Counted from the stretch's first letter, positions 10,723 to 22,125 are shown. The stretch is DNA of 64,000 nt from Rhinopomastus cyanomelas (GCA_013400115.1 VXBP01002360.1:373583-437582), one strand, 5' to 3'. The notes: a model not told the origin generated them from the sequence alone. Translations and numbers: made by a program.

Positions 10723-11211
10723 TACGACCTGGGGCGGAGTGCGTGAGCTCTTGGGACATCGCAGAGGGGTTTCTCCACGCGGGGTCCGTGTCCCCGTAAA
10801 CAAGCGGCTGCCGTGTCCCGCTGAAGGCAAAGGCTGAGTCAGGAAGGAAACGAACCTCGTTTGTACTGTGTCTGCATCCCGTGGCCTCCAGAGCATCTGC
10901 CTTGGCACTGGGGGCAGACGCTGAACCGGCACCAGCCAGGGCTACCGCTCCCCGCAGAGTCCTGCGGCTTCCGCCTTGACCCGGTGCTGGGCAGACGGCC
11001 GGCAGCGGATGCTTTAAAGGCTTCAACGTCTCTGCTAAAAGCTCTCAAACAACAGAGCAAGTTGATACCGTGTCCCCTGGCACTTGCCCTGTCATCTCGG
11101 ACGTGTGGGTGACGCTGCTCAGATCACTGGAGGCATCGATCCACAAATAAAGGTGCTGGGACCCGACGGGCAGCTCAGCGGGGGCTGCAGAGCCAGCAGC
11201 AGCCTGTCATG
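10723..11211. other. Intergenic, GC-rich, nothing recognised
   Basis: Continues the elevated GC content. An ATAAA-containing CAAATAAAGG lies at about 11145, but no gene leading to it is visible. Confidence 0.35.
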
Positions 11212-11720
11212 GGGTCACAGACTGCTTTAGGTTGGAAGGGACCTCAGAGATCACCCAGCGCCAACCCCCCGCCATGGGCAAGGACATCTCTCACCAGAGC
11301 AGGTTGCCCAGAGCCCCACCCAACCTGGCCCTAGACACTGCCAGGGATGGAGCAACCACAACCTCACTGGGCAACCTGTTCCCCTGCCTCAGCTCCCTTA
11401 TGAGGAGAAATGTTTTCTCAGACCTAGTCTAAATCTCCCCTCCTTTAGCTTGAACCCCATGCCCCTCATCCTGTCACTGCAGTCCCTCATAACACATCCC
11501 TCTCCAACTTCCCTGTAGCCCTTCCAGGCACTGGGAGCTGTGCTAAGATGCCCCTGGAGCCTTCTCTTCTCCAGGCTGAACAGCCTCCTCTTCCTCAGCC
11601 CGCCCCCGTAGCAGAGGGGCTCCAGCCCTCTGATCACCCTCAAGACCTGCTCTGGGCTTGTCCTAACAGTTCAACATCCTTCTTGTACCCGGTGCTCCAG
11701 AACAGGATGCAGGACTGTCC
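11212..11720 (-). mobile_element. CR1 LINE fragment, about 510 bp, older type
   Basis: Antisense: GTCACAGACTGCTTTAGGTT, AGGTTGCCCAGAGCCCCACC, then the CTTCTCTTCCAGGCTGAACA-like block and CGGTGCTCCAGAAC at the 5' side. It is a subfamily distinct from the abundant GATTGGAAGGGACC type. Confidence 0.82.
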
Positions 11721-12949
11721 TTCAACTCTCAGCATTCCCACTGCTCTCCATAGCCCTCACCTCCACGTTCCTCATGAACCTCCTTCTGAGGAAATTCCTG
11801 AGATACCTCCCATCTCGTACATTTAACCCGCTGTCAGCCCCTACCCTGTTTCCACCCCTTTGATAGAGTGTTATCAGTGGAGTTGAGGAGAAACACCTGC
11901 CAGTGGCTCAGTGACTAACCCAGGGTCAGGAAGGGATGGGTGGGGGTCCCACCATCTGATATAAATAGATGCTGGGCAGCAGGAGCTGCTTTTCTGTGGG
12001 ACTCTGGTGCTTTGTCTTTGTGGTGGTGCTGGGCTGAGAAGAAGTCAGGTAAGAGACTGATGTTTGGCTTTTCCATCGGAAGTTCTCCTGGTGTTTTATG
12101 AGGTTGAGGTTTATCACTCCCCCGTTTGCTTCTTTGTGAAGTGAGGTGGATGCTTGCCAGAGGCAGGGGTTGAGTCAGGGTTGAACGGGTCCACTTGGCC
12201 TTTGCCTTTCTCCTTAGGATGTGTTTTGGGGTTTCTGTAACAGCAGCAGGTACCAAAAGGTGACATTATTGAGGAGAAGCTTGGTGAGAGCAGGTGGCTC
12301 TAGCAAACCCAAGGCTCTTAACTGCTGAGCTGACTCCTCTCCTGTCAGAGGCTGTTAGCTCACGCGTGGCCTTTCAGCCGTGGAGAAGCACTGTCTCACA
12401 AGCAGCTAGCACTTCTGCTGGGAAGATGGACTAGAATTAATTCCATTCTACTGCTTCCTTCTTTCCTCCTACTATTTAATGGTGGGAAGTTTTGCAGCTG
12501 CCTCAACTTTTGGTGTGAACTCCATTGTTTTTGAGGCTGCCCGTAGTCCTTGGCTGGTCTGTCTCATTTCCATGCTGCTGTGAGTATTTAATCCAGGTGG
12601 AGCAGCAGAAAGTGTCCAGTTTTCCTTGCTGACCACGAGCTGCCTGCTATAGCCAGCTCCTCCCAGGCTGTCCATGTGCAGCAGTGGATCCTGGTTGCAT
12701 GGACCTTGAGAGCTGCCCTGAGCTTCATTTTTCCTCAATGCTTTGGTGATGCATCAGATCATGTTGTTTGCCATGGGATCTGCGTGCCCTGCTTCTTCAA
12801 ATGCCCAGATGTGACAGCCTTCATGGTCCCAGCCACCCTTGAGCAAAGAGGGGCAAAGCCATCCTCCACCTGAGGCTGGTTGTATGGGAGAGCCATGTGC
12901 TTGTGGCAAATGCTTGAAGGGTTTATGGTAGAAAGTCCTTTGGCTCAAG
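11721..12949. other. Intergenic, nothing recognised
   Basis: Unique sequence. The first 80 bp may continue the preceding CR1 in diverged form. No coding or RNA gene recognised. Confidence 0.4.
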
Positions 12950-13167
12950 ATCCGTGGATTGTGAAGTCTCTGTTGGTCTGGTCTTTTCATTTGAGTGTGG
13001 ACTTTAAAGTCTATTTTGGTCGAGTCTCTTCCTATGAGTGTGGATTGTGAAGTCTGTTTTGATCTGATCTTGTCCTATGAGTGTGGATTGTGAAGTCTGT
13101 TTTGATCTGATCTTGTCTTATGAGTGTGGATTGTGAAGTCTGTTTTGGTCTAGTCTTTTCCTGTGAG
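12950..13167. repeat. 43-bp minisatellite, about five units
   Basis: Tandem units starting TGAGTGTGGATTGTGAAGTC begin at 12992, 13035, 13078 and 13121, exactly 43 bp apart. A more diverged unit precedes them and a 4-base partial follows. The central units are nearly identical and the outer ones more diverged. Confidence 0.92.
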
Positions 13168-13210
13168 AAGTTTGTGCTTGGTTTAGAACCAAATCATAGG
13201 ACTGGGCTCC

Positions 13211-13535
13211 TTATCATAGAATGTTAGGGATTGGAAGGGACCTCGAAAGATCATCCAGTCCAATCTCCCCACCACAGCAGGATCACCTAGACCAAGTCAC
13301 ACAGGAACATGGCCAAGTGGGTTTTGAGTGTCTCCAGAGAAGGAGACTCCACAACCACCCTGGGCAGCCCCTTCCAGGGCTCTGTCACCCTCACTGTGAA
13401 GAAGTTCCTTCTCATACTGAACCTCCTCTGTTCCAGCTCATACCCAGTGCCCCCTGTCCTATCACTAGATGCCCCTGAGCAGAGTCTGGCTCCATCCTCC
13501 TGATACCCAACCTTCACATATTTATACATCACAGC
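13211..13535 (-). mobile_element. CR1 LINE 3' fragment, young type, about 325 bp
   Basis: Antisense: ATCATAGAATGTTAGGGATT, GGAAGGGACCTCGAAAGATC, through CACATATTTATACATCACAG. It is a low-divergence member of the most abundant subfamily here. Confidence 0.9.
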
Positions 13536-13812
13536 TTTGGGTTGGAAGGGACCTTTCACAGCTCCTCCAGTCCAACCCATCATGTCCCAGTAATCTAGAA
13601 GAAAAGCCCTGCACCAGCCTCGTTCCAACCTCCTTTGAGGTAGCTGTAGAGAGGAAGAAGGTCTCCTCTCAGCCTCCTCCTCTCTAGACTAAATAACCCC
13701 AGTTCCCTCAGCTGGTCTTCATGGGGCTTGTTTCCCATCCCTCTCCCCAACCTTGTTGCCCCCACGCCAGCACCCCAATGTCCTCCTTTACTGTGGTTCC
13801 TGAAGCTGGAAG
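13536..13812 (-). mobile_element. CR1 fragment, older type, abutting the preceding copy
   Basis: Antisense: GGGTTGGAAGGGACCTTTCA, then AGCCTCGTTCCAACCTCCTT and CTCCTCTCAGCCTCCTCCTC. Its own 3' tail is missing where the younger copy joins, so the younger element probably inserted at or into it. Confidence 0.82.
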
Positions 13813-15474
13813 CAGCAGGAAGGAGAAGGGTTTCCAAGAAACTGGCGTGATTCAGAGCTTGAGTCACACAGCAAGAACGAGCCTTCCAGAAAGCCTCCAG
13901 CGAGACAGCTCAGAAGGGCCCTGCTGCTGGCATGGACCCTGGTATCGATGGCCAGGCCAGGGCTACCTGCTGTCCTTGGAGCCGGTGGCACAAGTCTTCT
14001 GTGCACTTTGGTTTGGGTGCCCTGTGCACTTAGGTTTGGGTGCTGGCTGTTAGACTTCTTTGCCCTCCTCTGTAGACACTGTGGTGGGAGCTGTCTAATT
14101 GCCCGAGACCTCAGCGTCCAGACCAAGTTCTCATGCGCCACCAAATTCCTCAGGAGAGACTTCAAGGGTGGAGTGAGGAGCACAAGGCACCAACAGTGCC
14201 CCTTGGCACCCACCACGCTATCCTCACAGCTCCCAGGGCTCACACACCCTTCTCAGAGGCTGAGAGCATCTCCTGGGGAAAAGTGTCCAGGTCAAGGTCT
14301 CTCAGCCACATCCAGGGCGCGAGAGCCAACTCAACCCTCCGCGTAGCTGCCGCATATTAGCCAAGCAATGAGCTTCTCTCTGCACCGTTCTCAAGGGAAC
14401 CTCGAGGAGTGATTCAAAGAGCTTTGGGAACCTCTCTTCTAATAACAGTCCTGGGCCGTACCCGCTGGTCCCTGCAGCTGGCTTGACTTTCTGTTTACTG
14501 TAGGGCTTGGGAAACAGGGGCCGACCATAAACATCCACCTGGTCGCGGCGACGTGCTCCGGCACGCACCGGCCCTTTCGGTGGAAGTGCTCCTGCAGCCA
14601 TCCTGGACCTTCGTGGCTTCTCGAGTCATGCAGTTCGGGGAAAAGCGCGCTCCTGAGGTTGCGGGGTGAGCGAGGCCTCATGAATAGTCATGCAGGAGAC
14701 AAAGGCTCTGCTCGGTGAGAACTGTGGGGGTTGGCTGAGGTCTGCAGAGCAGGTCGGCAGAGCGAAGCCCGTAGAAAAATGCGTGGCTCGTGGATAATTC
14801 CCAAGCAAAGAGAGGTTCTCTGTGCAGGGATCTCACCCACCCTTATTTTCACATCTGGGCTGTGAACCATCCTGTCGCCGTCTTGGAAGTGGATCTTGAA
14901 GTCAAAAATTCAGAGGGGGGTAGCGGGGAGATGAGTGTGTGGGGTCTGCCCTGCGTCCCCGAGCCGCGAGTGCTTTGCGTTGCTGTAGCAACCGATGGCT
15001 TAATCCTCCGAGCTGGAACCCGTAGACTTCGTGTCGGCGCTGTCAGGTCTTCTGAGAGGGTCGTAAATAAGTGCGAATATATCTCCTCTGCATCAGAAAC
15101 CCTGCCAGCAGATAAAATACCTTCCTTTCCTCTGCCCTTTGAGGGAGGGCAGATGCTGACATGCCCGGTCAATAACTTGTCCATCGGTGACAAAAACTTC
15201 ACCCCTATCGCGTCTTGATTCATGACTTCCTCCGTGGGCCGCTGGAATTTTTATCTTGAAGCTTCAATCTGAAGAGTATTTATTACCTCTTCTCAAATAT
15301 GGATTGAGAATGCTTGTACGTTTGTTCTCCCAGCATCACTGTGGAATGATATAATGTTCTACAGGTCTGGACCTGAGAGTGTGGCACAGCCTTCCTGTAG
15401 GAAGTCTATGGCTGAGAGAAACATGCTCCAGATCTCCCAAGGTCAACCTCAGAGCCTTAAATACGTGATCATCC
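13813..15474. other. Intergenic, 1.6 kb, nothing recognised
   Basis: No repeat or gene identified. A 99-codon minus-strand open frame (14302-14601) lies here. I do not recognise the product and see no intron or start context supporting it. Confidence 0.35.
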
Positions 15475-15485
15475 AACTTCAACCC

Positions 15486-16116
15486 TTTACTCTGCCCTGG
15501 TGGGACCACATCTAAGGTGAACTTCAACCTTTTACTCTGGCCTGGTGAGGCAGAGGGATTGGACTGGACGGTCTTTCAAGGTCCCTTCCAATCCCTAACG
15601 TTCTGTGATTCTATGACCACATCTGGAGTCTTGTGTCCTGTTCTGAGCTCCTCAGTTCCAGAAGGACACAGAGCTGCTGGAGAGAGTCCAGCGCAGAGCC
15701 ACAAAAATGATGGAGTGGAGCATCTCCCTGATGAGGAAAGGCTGGGGGAGCTGGGGCTCTTGAGCTTGGAAAAATGGAGACTGAGGGGTGACCCCATGAA
15801 TGTTGGTAAATATGGAAAGGGTGGGTGTCAGGGGGATGGAGCCAGGCTCTGCTCAGGGGGCACCCAATGATAGAACAAGGAGCAATGGCTGTGAGCTGGA
15901 ACAGAGGAGGTTCCATATGAATGTGAGAAGGACCTTCTATCCAGTGAGCGTGACAGAGCCCTGGAAGGGGCTGCCCAGAGGGGTTGTAGAGTCTTTTTCA
16001 CTGGAGATGTTTAAAACCTGCCTGGTCATGTTCCTGTGTGACTTGTTCTAGTTGATCCTGCTGTGGCAGGGGGATGATCTTTCGAGGTCCCTTCCAACCC
16101 CTAATGATTCTGTGAT
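15486..16116 (+). mobile_element. CR1 LINE copy split by a second, nested CR1 3' end
   Basis: The outer sense copy starts CTCTGCCCTGGTGGGACCAC, is interrupted, and resumes at ACCACATCTGGAGTCTTGTG (15616), ending TAATGATTCTGTGATAAA. The inserted piece (about 15514-15615) is a CR1 3' terminal unit. The 9-bp ACCACATCT occurs at 15505-15513 and 15616-15624, consistent with a target-site duplication. The insert also carries a copy of the preceding outer sequence (15475-15502 versus 15520-15547). Confidence 0.85.
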
Positions 16117-16146
16117 AAAGGGCTCAAATATATTGGCAGAAAATGA

Positions 16147-16215
16147 TGGAGTCATAGGCTCATTAGGGATTGGAAGGGACCTCGAAAGATCATCCAGCCC
16201 AATCCCCCTGCCGCC
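16147..16215 (-). mobile_element. CR1 3'-end fragment, about 70 bp
   Basis: Antisense: GTCATAGGCTCATTAGGGAT, CTCGAAAGATCATCCAGCCC, CCCCCTGCCG. Cut off within the terminal unit. Confidence 0.85.
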
Positions 16216-17063
16216 TTTCCTTCTCTCAGCCTTCAAGAACCCTCCCACAAGGATCTGCTTTTCCTCCTCTGAGGCTGATCTTCAGACTTTTCCGAAGGTC
16301 CGGCGCCTGTCAGGGCGATTCCAAGCGAGGAGCAGGTTGGTAGGGCGCGATCAGCTGAGGGGCCGGACGCGCTTACTACGCACAAGTGCGTGCTTGGCAA
16401 TTAAAACGCTCTGCAGTGACATTGTAGTTGTTTTTGTGCTGTATGTACAGTATTAAAAACAAAACAGTCCACCACAGGTAATTTATGAAAGCAGGCAGTA
16501 ATGAGTTCATTATTGCATAGCAAGCCAGCGTTGCAGTCGTGGTCACAGCCCTGGCCAAGCTCTTTGATCTTCTGGTTCATTACTGTACAAATGAAAAGAC
16601 TTGGGCTTTCATCTCGCATTCATCGGCTAATTATCTCAGTAACTGGTCTCACTCAGGTCTCAGTCAGGTCTTATTCAAGGACTTGCCCTTTCATTTGCCA
16701 TCCTCTACACAGGAGCTGACTCACTGGAGTCATGGTGTGGTGTCCTTTCCTACAAGTGATGTGGTGTCCCCACAGTTGTCTCCGGGGGGGCTCGTCTGTC
16801 TATCAGATGTGCAGCTGAAGCTCTCTGGAGAGCACCCATGGAGGGGCTCTGGGCAGGGACACCCCTGGGTATTACTTGAACAGGGAGATGCAGTCAACCA
16901 CGGGCTGGACTGAGCATCACTGTGTCCTGTCCTCAGAAGTGGCCAGTGACTAATTTTGTCTTGGAAAGTGTCTTATCAGCTTAAAAGTTCTTCCTGTTAG
17001 CTCTAGGGTCTTGGTGCAAGAACGTGGTGTGGCTTAGGGCTTTCACTGGGGAATGTGGTAAAT
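16216..17063. other. Intergenic, nothing recognised
   Basis: Unique sequence. It contains CGCACAAGTGCGTG at about 16379, a small hairpin-forming motif seen again near 33455. Confidence 0.35.
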
Positions 17064-17143
17064 CATAGAAGGTTAGGGATTGGAAGGGACCTTGAAAGAT
17101 CATCCAGCCCAATCCCTTAGATCCAGTCACACAGTAAATGGTC
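17064..17143 (-). mobile_element. CR1 3'-end fragment, about 80 bp
   Basis: Antisense: TCATAGAAGGTTAGGGATTG, then CTTAGATCCAGTCACACAG at its 5' end, with the GCCACAGCAGG hairpin portion deleted. Confidence 0.85.
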
Positions 17144-17156
17144 ATTTCAGCAGATC

Positions 17157-17672
17157 AAGAGAGGTTCTCCCCCACCTCTACTCTGCACTGGTGAGTCTGG
17201 AATATTGTGGACAGAAGGAGACAGAACTGGAGGGGAGAGTCCAGCACAGAGCCACAGAGATGGAGTGGAGCATCTCTCTGATGAGGAAAGGCTGAGGGAG
17301 CTGGGTCTCTCTAGCTTGGAGAAGAGGAGACTGAGGGGTGACCTCATTAATGTTGATAAATATGTGAAGGGTGGGTGTCAGGAGGATGGAGCCAGGCTCT
17401 TCTCAATGTCATCTAGTGATAGGACAAGGAGCAGTGGGTGTGAGCTGGTGTCAGAGCAGGTTCCCCATCAGTTTGAGAAGGAACTTCTTCAAGGTGAGGT
17501 GGAAGGGGCTGCCTGGGGGTGTTGTGGAGCCTCCTTCTCTGGAAATGTTTAAAACCCACCTGGCTGTGTTCCTGTGTGTCCTGATCTAGCTCATCCTGCT
17601 GTGGTGGGGGGATTGGGCTGGGTGACCTTTGGAGGTCCCTTCCAATCCCTAATGTTCTGTGGGTCTGTGAAA
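17157..17672 (+). mobile_element. CR1 LINE copy, young type, about 515 bp
   Basis: Sense, from TCTACTCTGCACTGGTGAGT to CTAATGTTCTGTGGGTCTGTG. It is head-to-head with the antisense copy immediately to its left. Confidence 0.9.
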
Positions 17673-17761
17673 ATGTAGTGTATTTGATGTGTGTTTTTGA
17701 GCAGTGTGTATTTAACTGAACTCAAACACATCTGGCTGTAGTTTTAGGACTTGCATTTGTG

Positions 17762-17936
17762 GGCAGGCTGCCCAGGGGCTTGAGGGGTTGAGTCACCAAC
17801 CCGGGATGTGTTTAGACATGGCTTAGATGTGATGCTTTGAGATCTGACCTAGCAGTGAGCTTGGTAGAATAGGGTGATTGATTGGACTTGATGATCCCAG
17901 GGGTCTTTTCCAGCTGGAATGATCCCATAATACATA
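17762..17936 (+). mobile_element. CR1 3' fragment, older type
   Basis: Sense: GTGGGCAGGCTGCCCAGGGG, GATTGGACTTGATGATCCCA, GGGGTCTTTTCCAGCTGGAA. The VNTR-like ATTCTGTG tail is reduced. Confidence 0.78.
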
Positions 17937-17949
17937 AAATACTCATGTT

Positions 17950-18197
17950 GTAGAATGGTAGAACTATTTGGGTTGGAAGTCATCGCAGAACATTAGGGAT
18001 TGGAAGGGACCTTGAAAGATCACCCAGCCCAATCCCCCTGCCACAGCAGGATCCCCTAGACCAACTCACACAGGAACATGTCCAGGTGGGTTTTAAACAT
18101 CTCCAGACATGGATCTAGTTCCAACCCCATGCCATGGACCTTGGCACCTCCCACTAGACCAGGTTGCTCCTAGCCTCATCCAACCCATCCCTGCGCA
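17950..18197 (-). mobile_element. Older CR1 interrupted by a younger CR1
   Basis: The outer antisense copy starts AGAATGGTAGAACTATTTGG and GTTGGAAG. At 17984-18109 a younger antisense copy (GCAGAACATTAGGGATTGGA to CATCTCCAGACATGG) intervenes. The outer copy then resumes with ATCTAGTTCCAACCCCATGC and CCACTAGACCAGGTTGCTCC. This orders the two subfamilies in time. Confidence 0.85.
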
Positions 18198-18884
18198 CTC
18201 ACAAGGATACATGGACATTAATATTTGTTCTCAACTCTAAATGAGTGAAGTCTAATCTGGTCGGTGACTTTAAGCCGCGGTCTTTGTTTCACACAGAAAG
18301 AAACGGTGGCTTTACTTTTCATCTCAGACAACATTATTAGCTACCAAGTGGTGCTTAGTAGATGATTGCTGCTTGCTCTCTCTTCCCCATCCCACCCACC
18401 ATCTTTTTCATTATTTTAATAATAATAATCCACTGTCAGCAAAGAAGAAGATTAAGTTCCTGACTGAGAGCCCACATACTGGATGGTTCGTGCCAGGATG
18501 CCAGGAGGTGCCTGCTGTCCACAAAACACATTTCTCAAAGCCTGATGTCATCAGGAGCTCACATGAGATCCGTGTGTGACGGTGGTGAGGTGGTGAATGC
18601 TTGGAATGGTGAGACTGCCGGCGAGTTCCAGAATCACTTCTGGCTTGCTCTTGCCCCTTGTCATGAGATGAGGGCACGAATGGGCTTAGCAGGGCTTACC
18701 CTGCCCGCGTGCCGTTGGAGCTGGTGCTGGGAGATGGAGCTCGTCCCGTGCGCCTGTGGAGCAATCTGCTGAAGGGGGTGTTTAGCAATGGTTGGACTCG
18801 GCTGTAATTAACCCTGATTTTCAAAGGAATGGGTGTTTTTTAACTCTAGACAGTTGTGTGTGAACAGATGGCTGTTTTAACCCG
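18198..18884. other. Intergenic, nothing recognised
   Basis: Unique sequence with a short AATAATAATAAT run at about 18416. Confidence 0.35.
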
Positions 18885-19212
18885 GTGATAGGACAAGGGG
18901 CAGTGGGTGTGAGCTGGAACAGAAGAGGTTCCACATCAATATGAGAAGTTGTTCCCAGTGAGGGTGACAGAGCACTGGAAGGGGCTGCCCAGGGGTGTTG
19001 TGGAGTCTCTTTCTCTAGAGAAGTTTAAAACCCACCTGGATGCGTTCCTGTGCGATGGTCTAGGGGATCCTGCTGTGGCAGAGGGTTGGACTAGATGGTC
19101 TTGGAGGTTCCTTCCAGTCCCTAATGATTCTGTGTTCCTGCTGTGTGGGGGGGATTGGACTGGATGATCTTTTGAGATCCCTTCCAATCCCTAATGTTCT
19201 GTGATTCTGTGA
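18885..19212 (+). mobile_element. CR1 3' fragment with duplicated terminal unit
   Basis: Sense: GGTGATAGGACAAGGGGCAG through TCCAGTCCCTAATGATTCTG. A second end then starts at TTCCTGCTGTGTGGGGGGGA and finishes CTAATGTTCTGTGATTCTG. The join lies within the CAGCAGGA hairpin region, unlike the other duplicated ends. Confidence 0.87.
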
Positions 19213-19397
19213 ACATCTTCCCTTATGGACACTGGATCTCATGGTGCCCCAGTGCCCTTAGACACACAGATGTGATCAGTGGTTTAGAAGGGCAAGGGGA
19301 CCATGAGAGGGTTGTAACTGGAGCATATGGCTGGACATGAACAAAACTGAGCCAGATGACAAGGAGAAGCTTCTTTCCAGAGTGTGATAAATCATCA

Positions 19398-19494
19398 AGT
19401 GCGACTGGATCTAGGGGATCCTGCTGCATCGGGGGGGATTGGACTGGATGATCTTCTGAGGTCCCTTCCAGTCCCTAATGATTCTGTGATTAAA
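19398..19494 (+). mobile_element. CR1 3'-end fragment, about 97 bp
   Basis: Sense: starts GTGCGACTGGATCTAGGGGA and ends CCCTAATGATTCTGTGATT. Truncated at the recurrent GACTTGGTCTAGG position. Confidence 0.88.
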
Positions 19495-20677
19495 TAGTCC
19501 CGTGAAGGACGAAGAGCAAGTAACGTCCTTGGGAAGAATTAAACCTCGTCTAGACAGCTGAGCAGTGAGATTAGCTGTCTGAGTTTGCAGAACACAACTG
19601 ATGGATCAGGGGAGTGATTTAGAGGGAGAAACGAAGCTCTAAAGCCTGCAGCAACTTACCTGATGCGCTTTAAGCACATTAAACCTGAGACTTCCAGAGG
19701 TCCCTTCCAGCCTGGATTATCCTATGAGATGAATCCATCCAAGCACACTGTGCAGAGATTTAGGAAGCACTGTTTCCTGTATGGTCCATATGTTGAAACT
19801 ACTGTTGCCCCCTCTCATTCCTCTCCTTTCCCCCCCTCTTTTGTGATTCTTGGGCATGTCAACAGCAGTGTGGTCCTGAGCCCTGGTTTCTGTGCCCTCC
19901 TTGGTGGGGGTTGACTCCCACTCGTGGGGTGGCTGGAGCTGGCATCGTTGCCCGTTACCGTGTCCCGGTGCTCAAGCAGAGTGGCTTTCCCTCAACATGA
20001 AGCCGTGGAGCTCTGCCGTGGGAGCGGTGCGCGAGGCGGAGCGTTGCCTGTGAGGCATGAGAGCGGCGACGAAGAGCCCGACTCCAAGGCTTTCGCTGCC
20101 TTACTCCAAGAGCAGGGAGCAGCTCGGGGAGACACTCACTGCTTTGAAATCCGGGGCTGTGTTGCTGTGGGCCACCAAGTCTGGCCTGCGAAGCCACAGA
20201 GTGAGTCCCAGCAAAGTCACCGCGATGTTTCTCATTCTTTCCTCCCACATGAGCACTGTGGTGGCTGCCCAAAGCCATTTCAGAGAGGGCTTGGGAGAAA
20301 CCTGCCAGAAGGGTGGGGGTTTTTTTCCCTTCCCCTCTAAATAAATCAGGTAATTAATCCTGAGTAATGCAACGCTGTGGAGTAACCCTGTGCAGGGGTG
20401 AGGAGGCGCCGGCGTCGTGCCACCGCTCTCCATGCGGCACCTGCGGGACGGTTTGCGTGGCCATGGCTTAGCAGCCATTGAAAGGGCCCCTTCTCCCAGC
20501 AAGAGGGATGCGCTTGTGTGTTGAGCTGAGAGGGATGTTCCAGATGTGAGGATCAGGCAAAGGAAATGTCTGCAGAAGAATGGGTAACATCAGAGCTGCC
20601 AGACCCTGAGAGCCTCTCTGAGCAGAAAGCAGCAGGGTTCCAAGGACAAAGAGTGAACTTCTGCACCCCTCAAGTTC
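19495..20677. other. Intergenic, nothing recognised
   Basis: Unique sequence. Open frames of 95-138 codons overlap on both strands between 19924 and 20502. None is recognisable. Confidence 0.35.
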
Positions 20678-21262
20678 AATCACAGAACATCAGGGGTTAG
20701 ACCTTGAAAGATCATCCAGCCCAATCCCCCTGTCACAGCAGGATCACCTAGAACAAGTCACACAGGAACACATCCAGGTGGTTTTTAAATGTCTCCAGAG
20801 AAGGAGATTCCACAACCCCCCTGGGCAGCCCCTTCTAGGGCTCTGCCACCCTCACCATGAAGAAGTTCCTTCTCAGATGGTGGATGTGGAACCTCCTCTG
20901 TTCCAGCTCACACCCATTGCCCCTTGCCCTATCATTGGGTGCCCCTGAGCAGAGCCTGCCTCCATCCTCCTGAGACCCATCCTTCACATATTTATAGACA
21001 TTAATGAGGTCATTCCTCAGTCTCCTCCAAGCTGGAGAGACCCAGCTCCCTCAGCCTTTCCTCATAAGGGTGGTGCTTCACTTCATCATCTCTGTGGCTC
21101 TGTGCTGGACTCCCTCCAGCAGCTCTGTGTCCTTGTGGAACTGAGTGTCCCACAACTGGACACAATATTCCAGATGTGGTCTCACCAGTGCAGAGCAGAG
21201 GGGGAGAAGAACCTCTCTCACTGCTAACCATCCCTTTTCTGATCCACCCCAGGATGCTGTTG
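20678..21262 (-). mobile_element. CR1 LINE copy, about 585 bp
   Basis: Antisense: ATCACAGAACATCAGGGGTT through CACAATATTCCAGATGTGGT to CACCCCAGGATGCTGTTGGC. It is the most 5'-extended copy of the young type here. Confidence 0.9.
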
Positions 21263-21438
21263 GCATGGTTGTATGGAGTTGATGGTCGGACCTGACAGTT
21301 GTTGTGCAGGTCTCTTCCAACCTTAATGATCCTATGAATCTGTGACAGGGTTTGGCAGTGGCCTTGGGACACCTGGGTTAATGGTTGGACTTGATGAACT
21401 TAAAGGTCTTGTCCAACCTAAAGGACGCTGCGATTCAC
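21263..21438 (+). mobile_element. Two CR1 3'-terminal remnants
   Basis: Sense remnants of the older type: GTCGGACCTGACAGTTGTTG with CTTCCAACCTTAATGATCCT (to about 21345), then GGTTAATGGTTGGACTTGAT with GTCCAACCTAAAGGACG (about 21370-21436). Both are short and diverged. Confidence 0.6.
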
Positions 21439-21879
21439 ACTTCCTGTCAGGCAGTGAACTGGGACGTCCAGCAGAAGGATGCGAGGGACACTCTTGGGTT
21501 ATCTAAGGATACGGCTCGTACGCCCAGGGAAGAATTTCCTCTGGAGTGCTGGTGAAGTGGAAGTGTCGTGAGGAAAGGGTGCCCCGTTCCGATTTCACTG
21601 CACAAACAGATGAACGCCCTTGCCGTTCCCTGGAATTTTAACGCAGTTAATCATAAACCTGATGTTTGCGTCTCGGGGCGCTGAGCGTTGTGGAGACACT
21701 GGAGTGGGGACGAACGGGCTCGGAAGGGCTGGCCCACCGTAGCTGTGCTCAGGGGCTGGCTTGGGCTCCCCCACTAAGGTGCTGCTAAGGGAGATCCTCT
21801 CATCATCACAAGGACTGGAAGTCAGCCGGTGAGTTGTTAGCTCCTCGTGCTGGTAGCTGCTTGCTTTGAGATCGCAGAG
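21439..21879. other. Intergenic, nothing recognised
   Basis: Unique sequence. Confidence 0.35.
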
Positions 21880-22125
21880 TCGCAGAATCATCAGGGTTGG
21901 AAATGACCTTCAGCATCATCAAGTCCAACCATCTGCCCCTCATCCTTCAGCCACTAAACCATCTCAAACACCACATCTGCTCAGGTTTTGAACCCCTCCA
22001 GGGATGGTGTCTCCACCCCCTCCTTAGGCAGCCTGTTCCAAGTGCTCCCTGTTCTTTCTGGGAAGAAGTTTTTCATAAGGTCCAACCTGAACCTCCCTGG
22101 GTGCAACTCAAAGATGTCTCCATCT
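21880..22125 (-). mobile_element. CR1 3' fragment, older type
   Basis: Antisense: TCGCAGAATCATCAGGGTTG, CATCATCAAGTCCAACCATC, CCTCCAGGGATGGTGTCTCC, AGGTCCAACCTGAACCTCCC. It forms the first third of a 199-codon open frame, which is therefore not a gene. Confidence 0.82.

Noticed and set aside
14302..14601. 99-codon minus-strand frame with a basic N-terminus
   Set aside because: Looks protein-like but matches no family that I know; no supporting context.
19924..20340. 138-codon open frame in GC-rich sequence
   Set aside because: Overlapping frames on both strands, no recognisable homology and no intron signals that fit.
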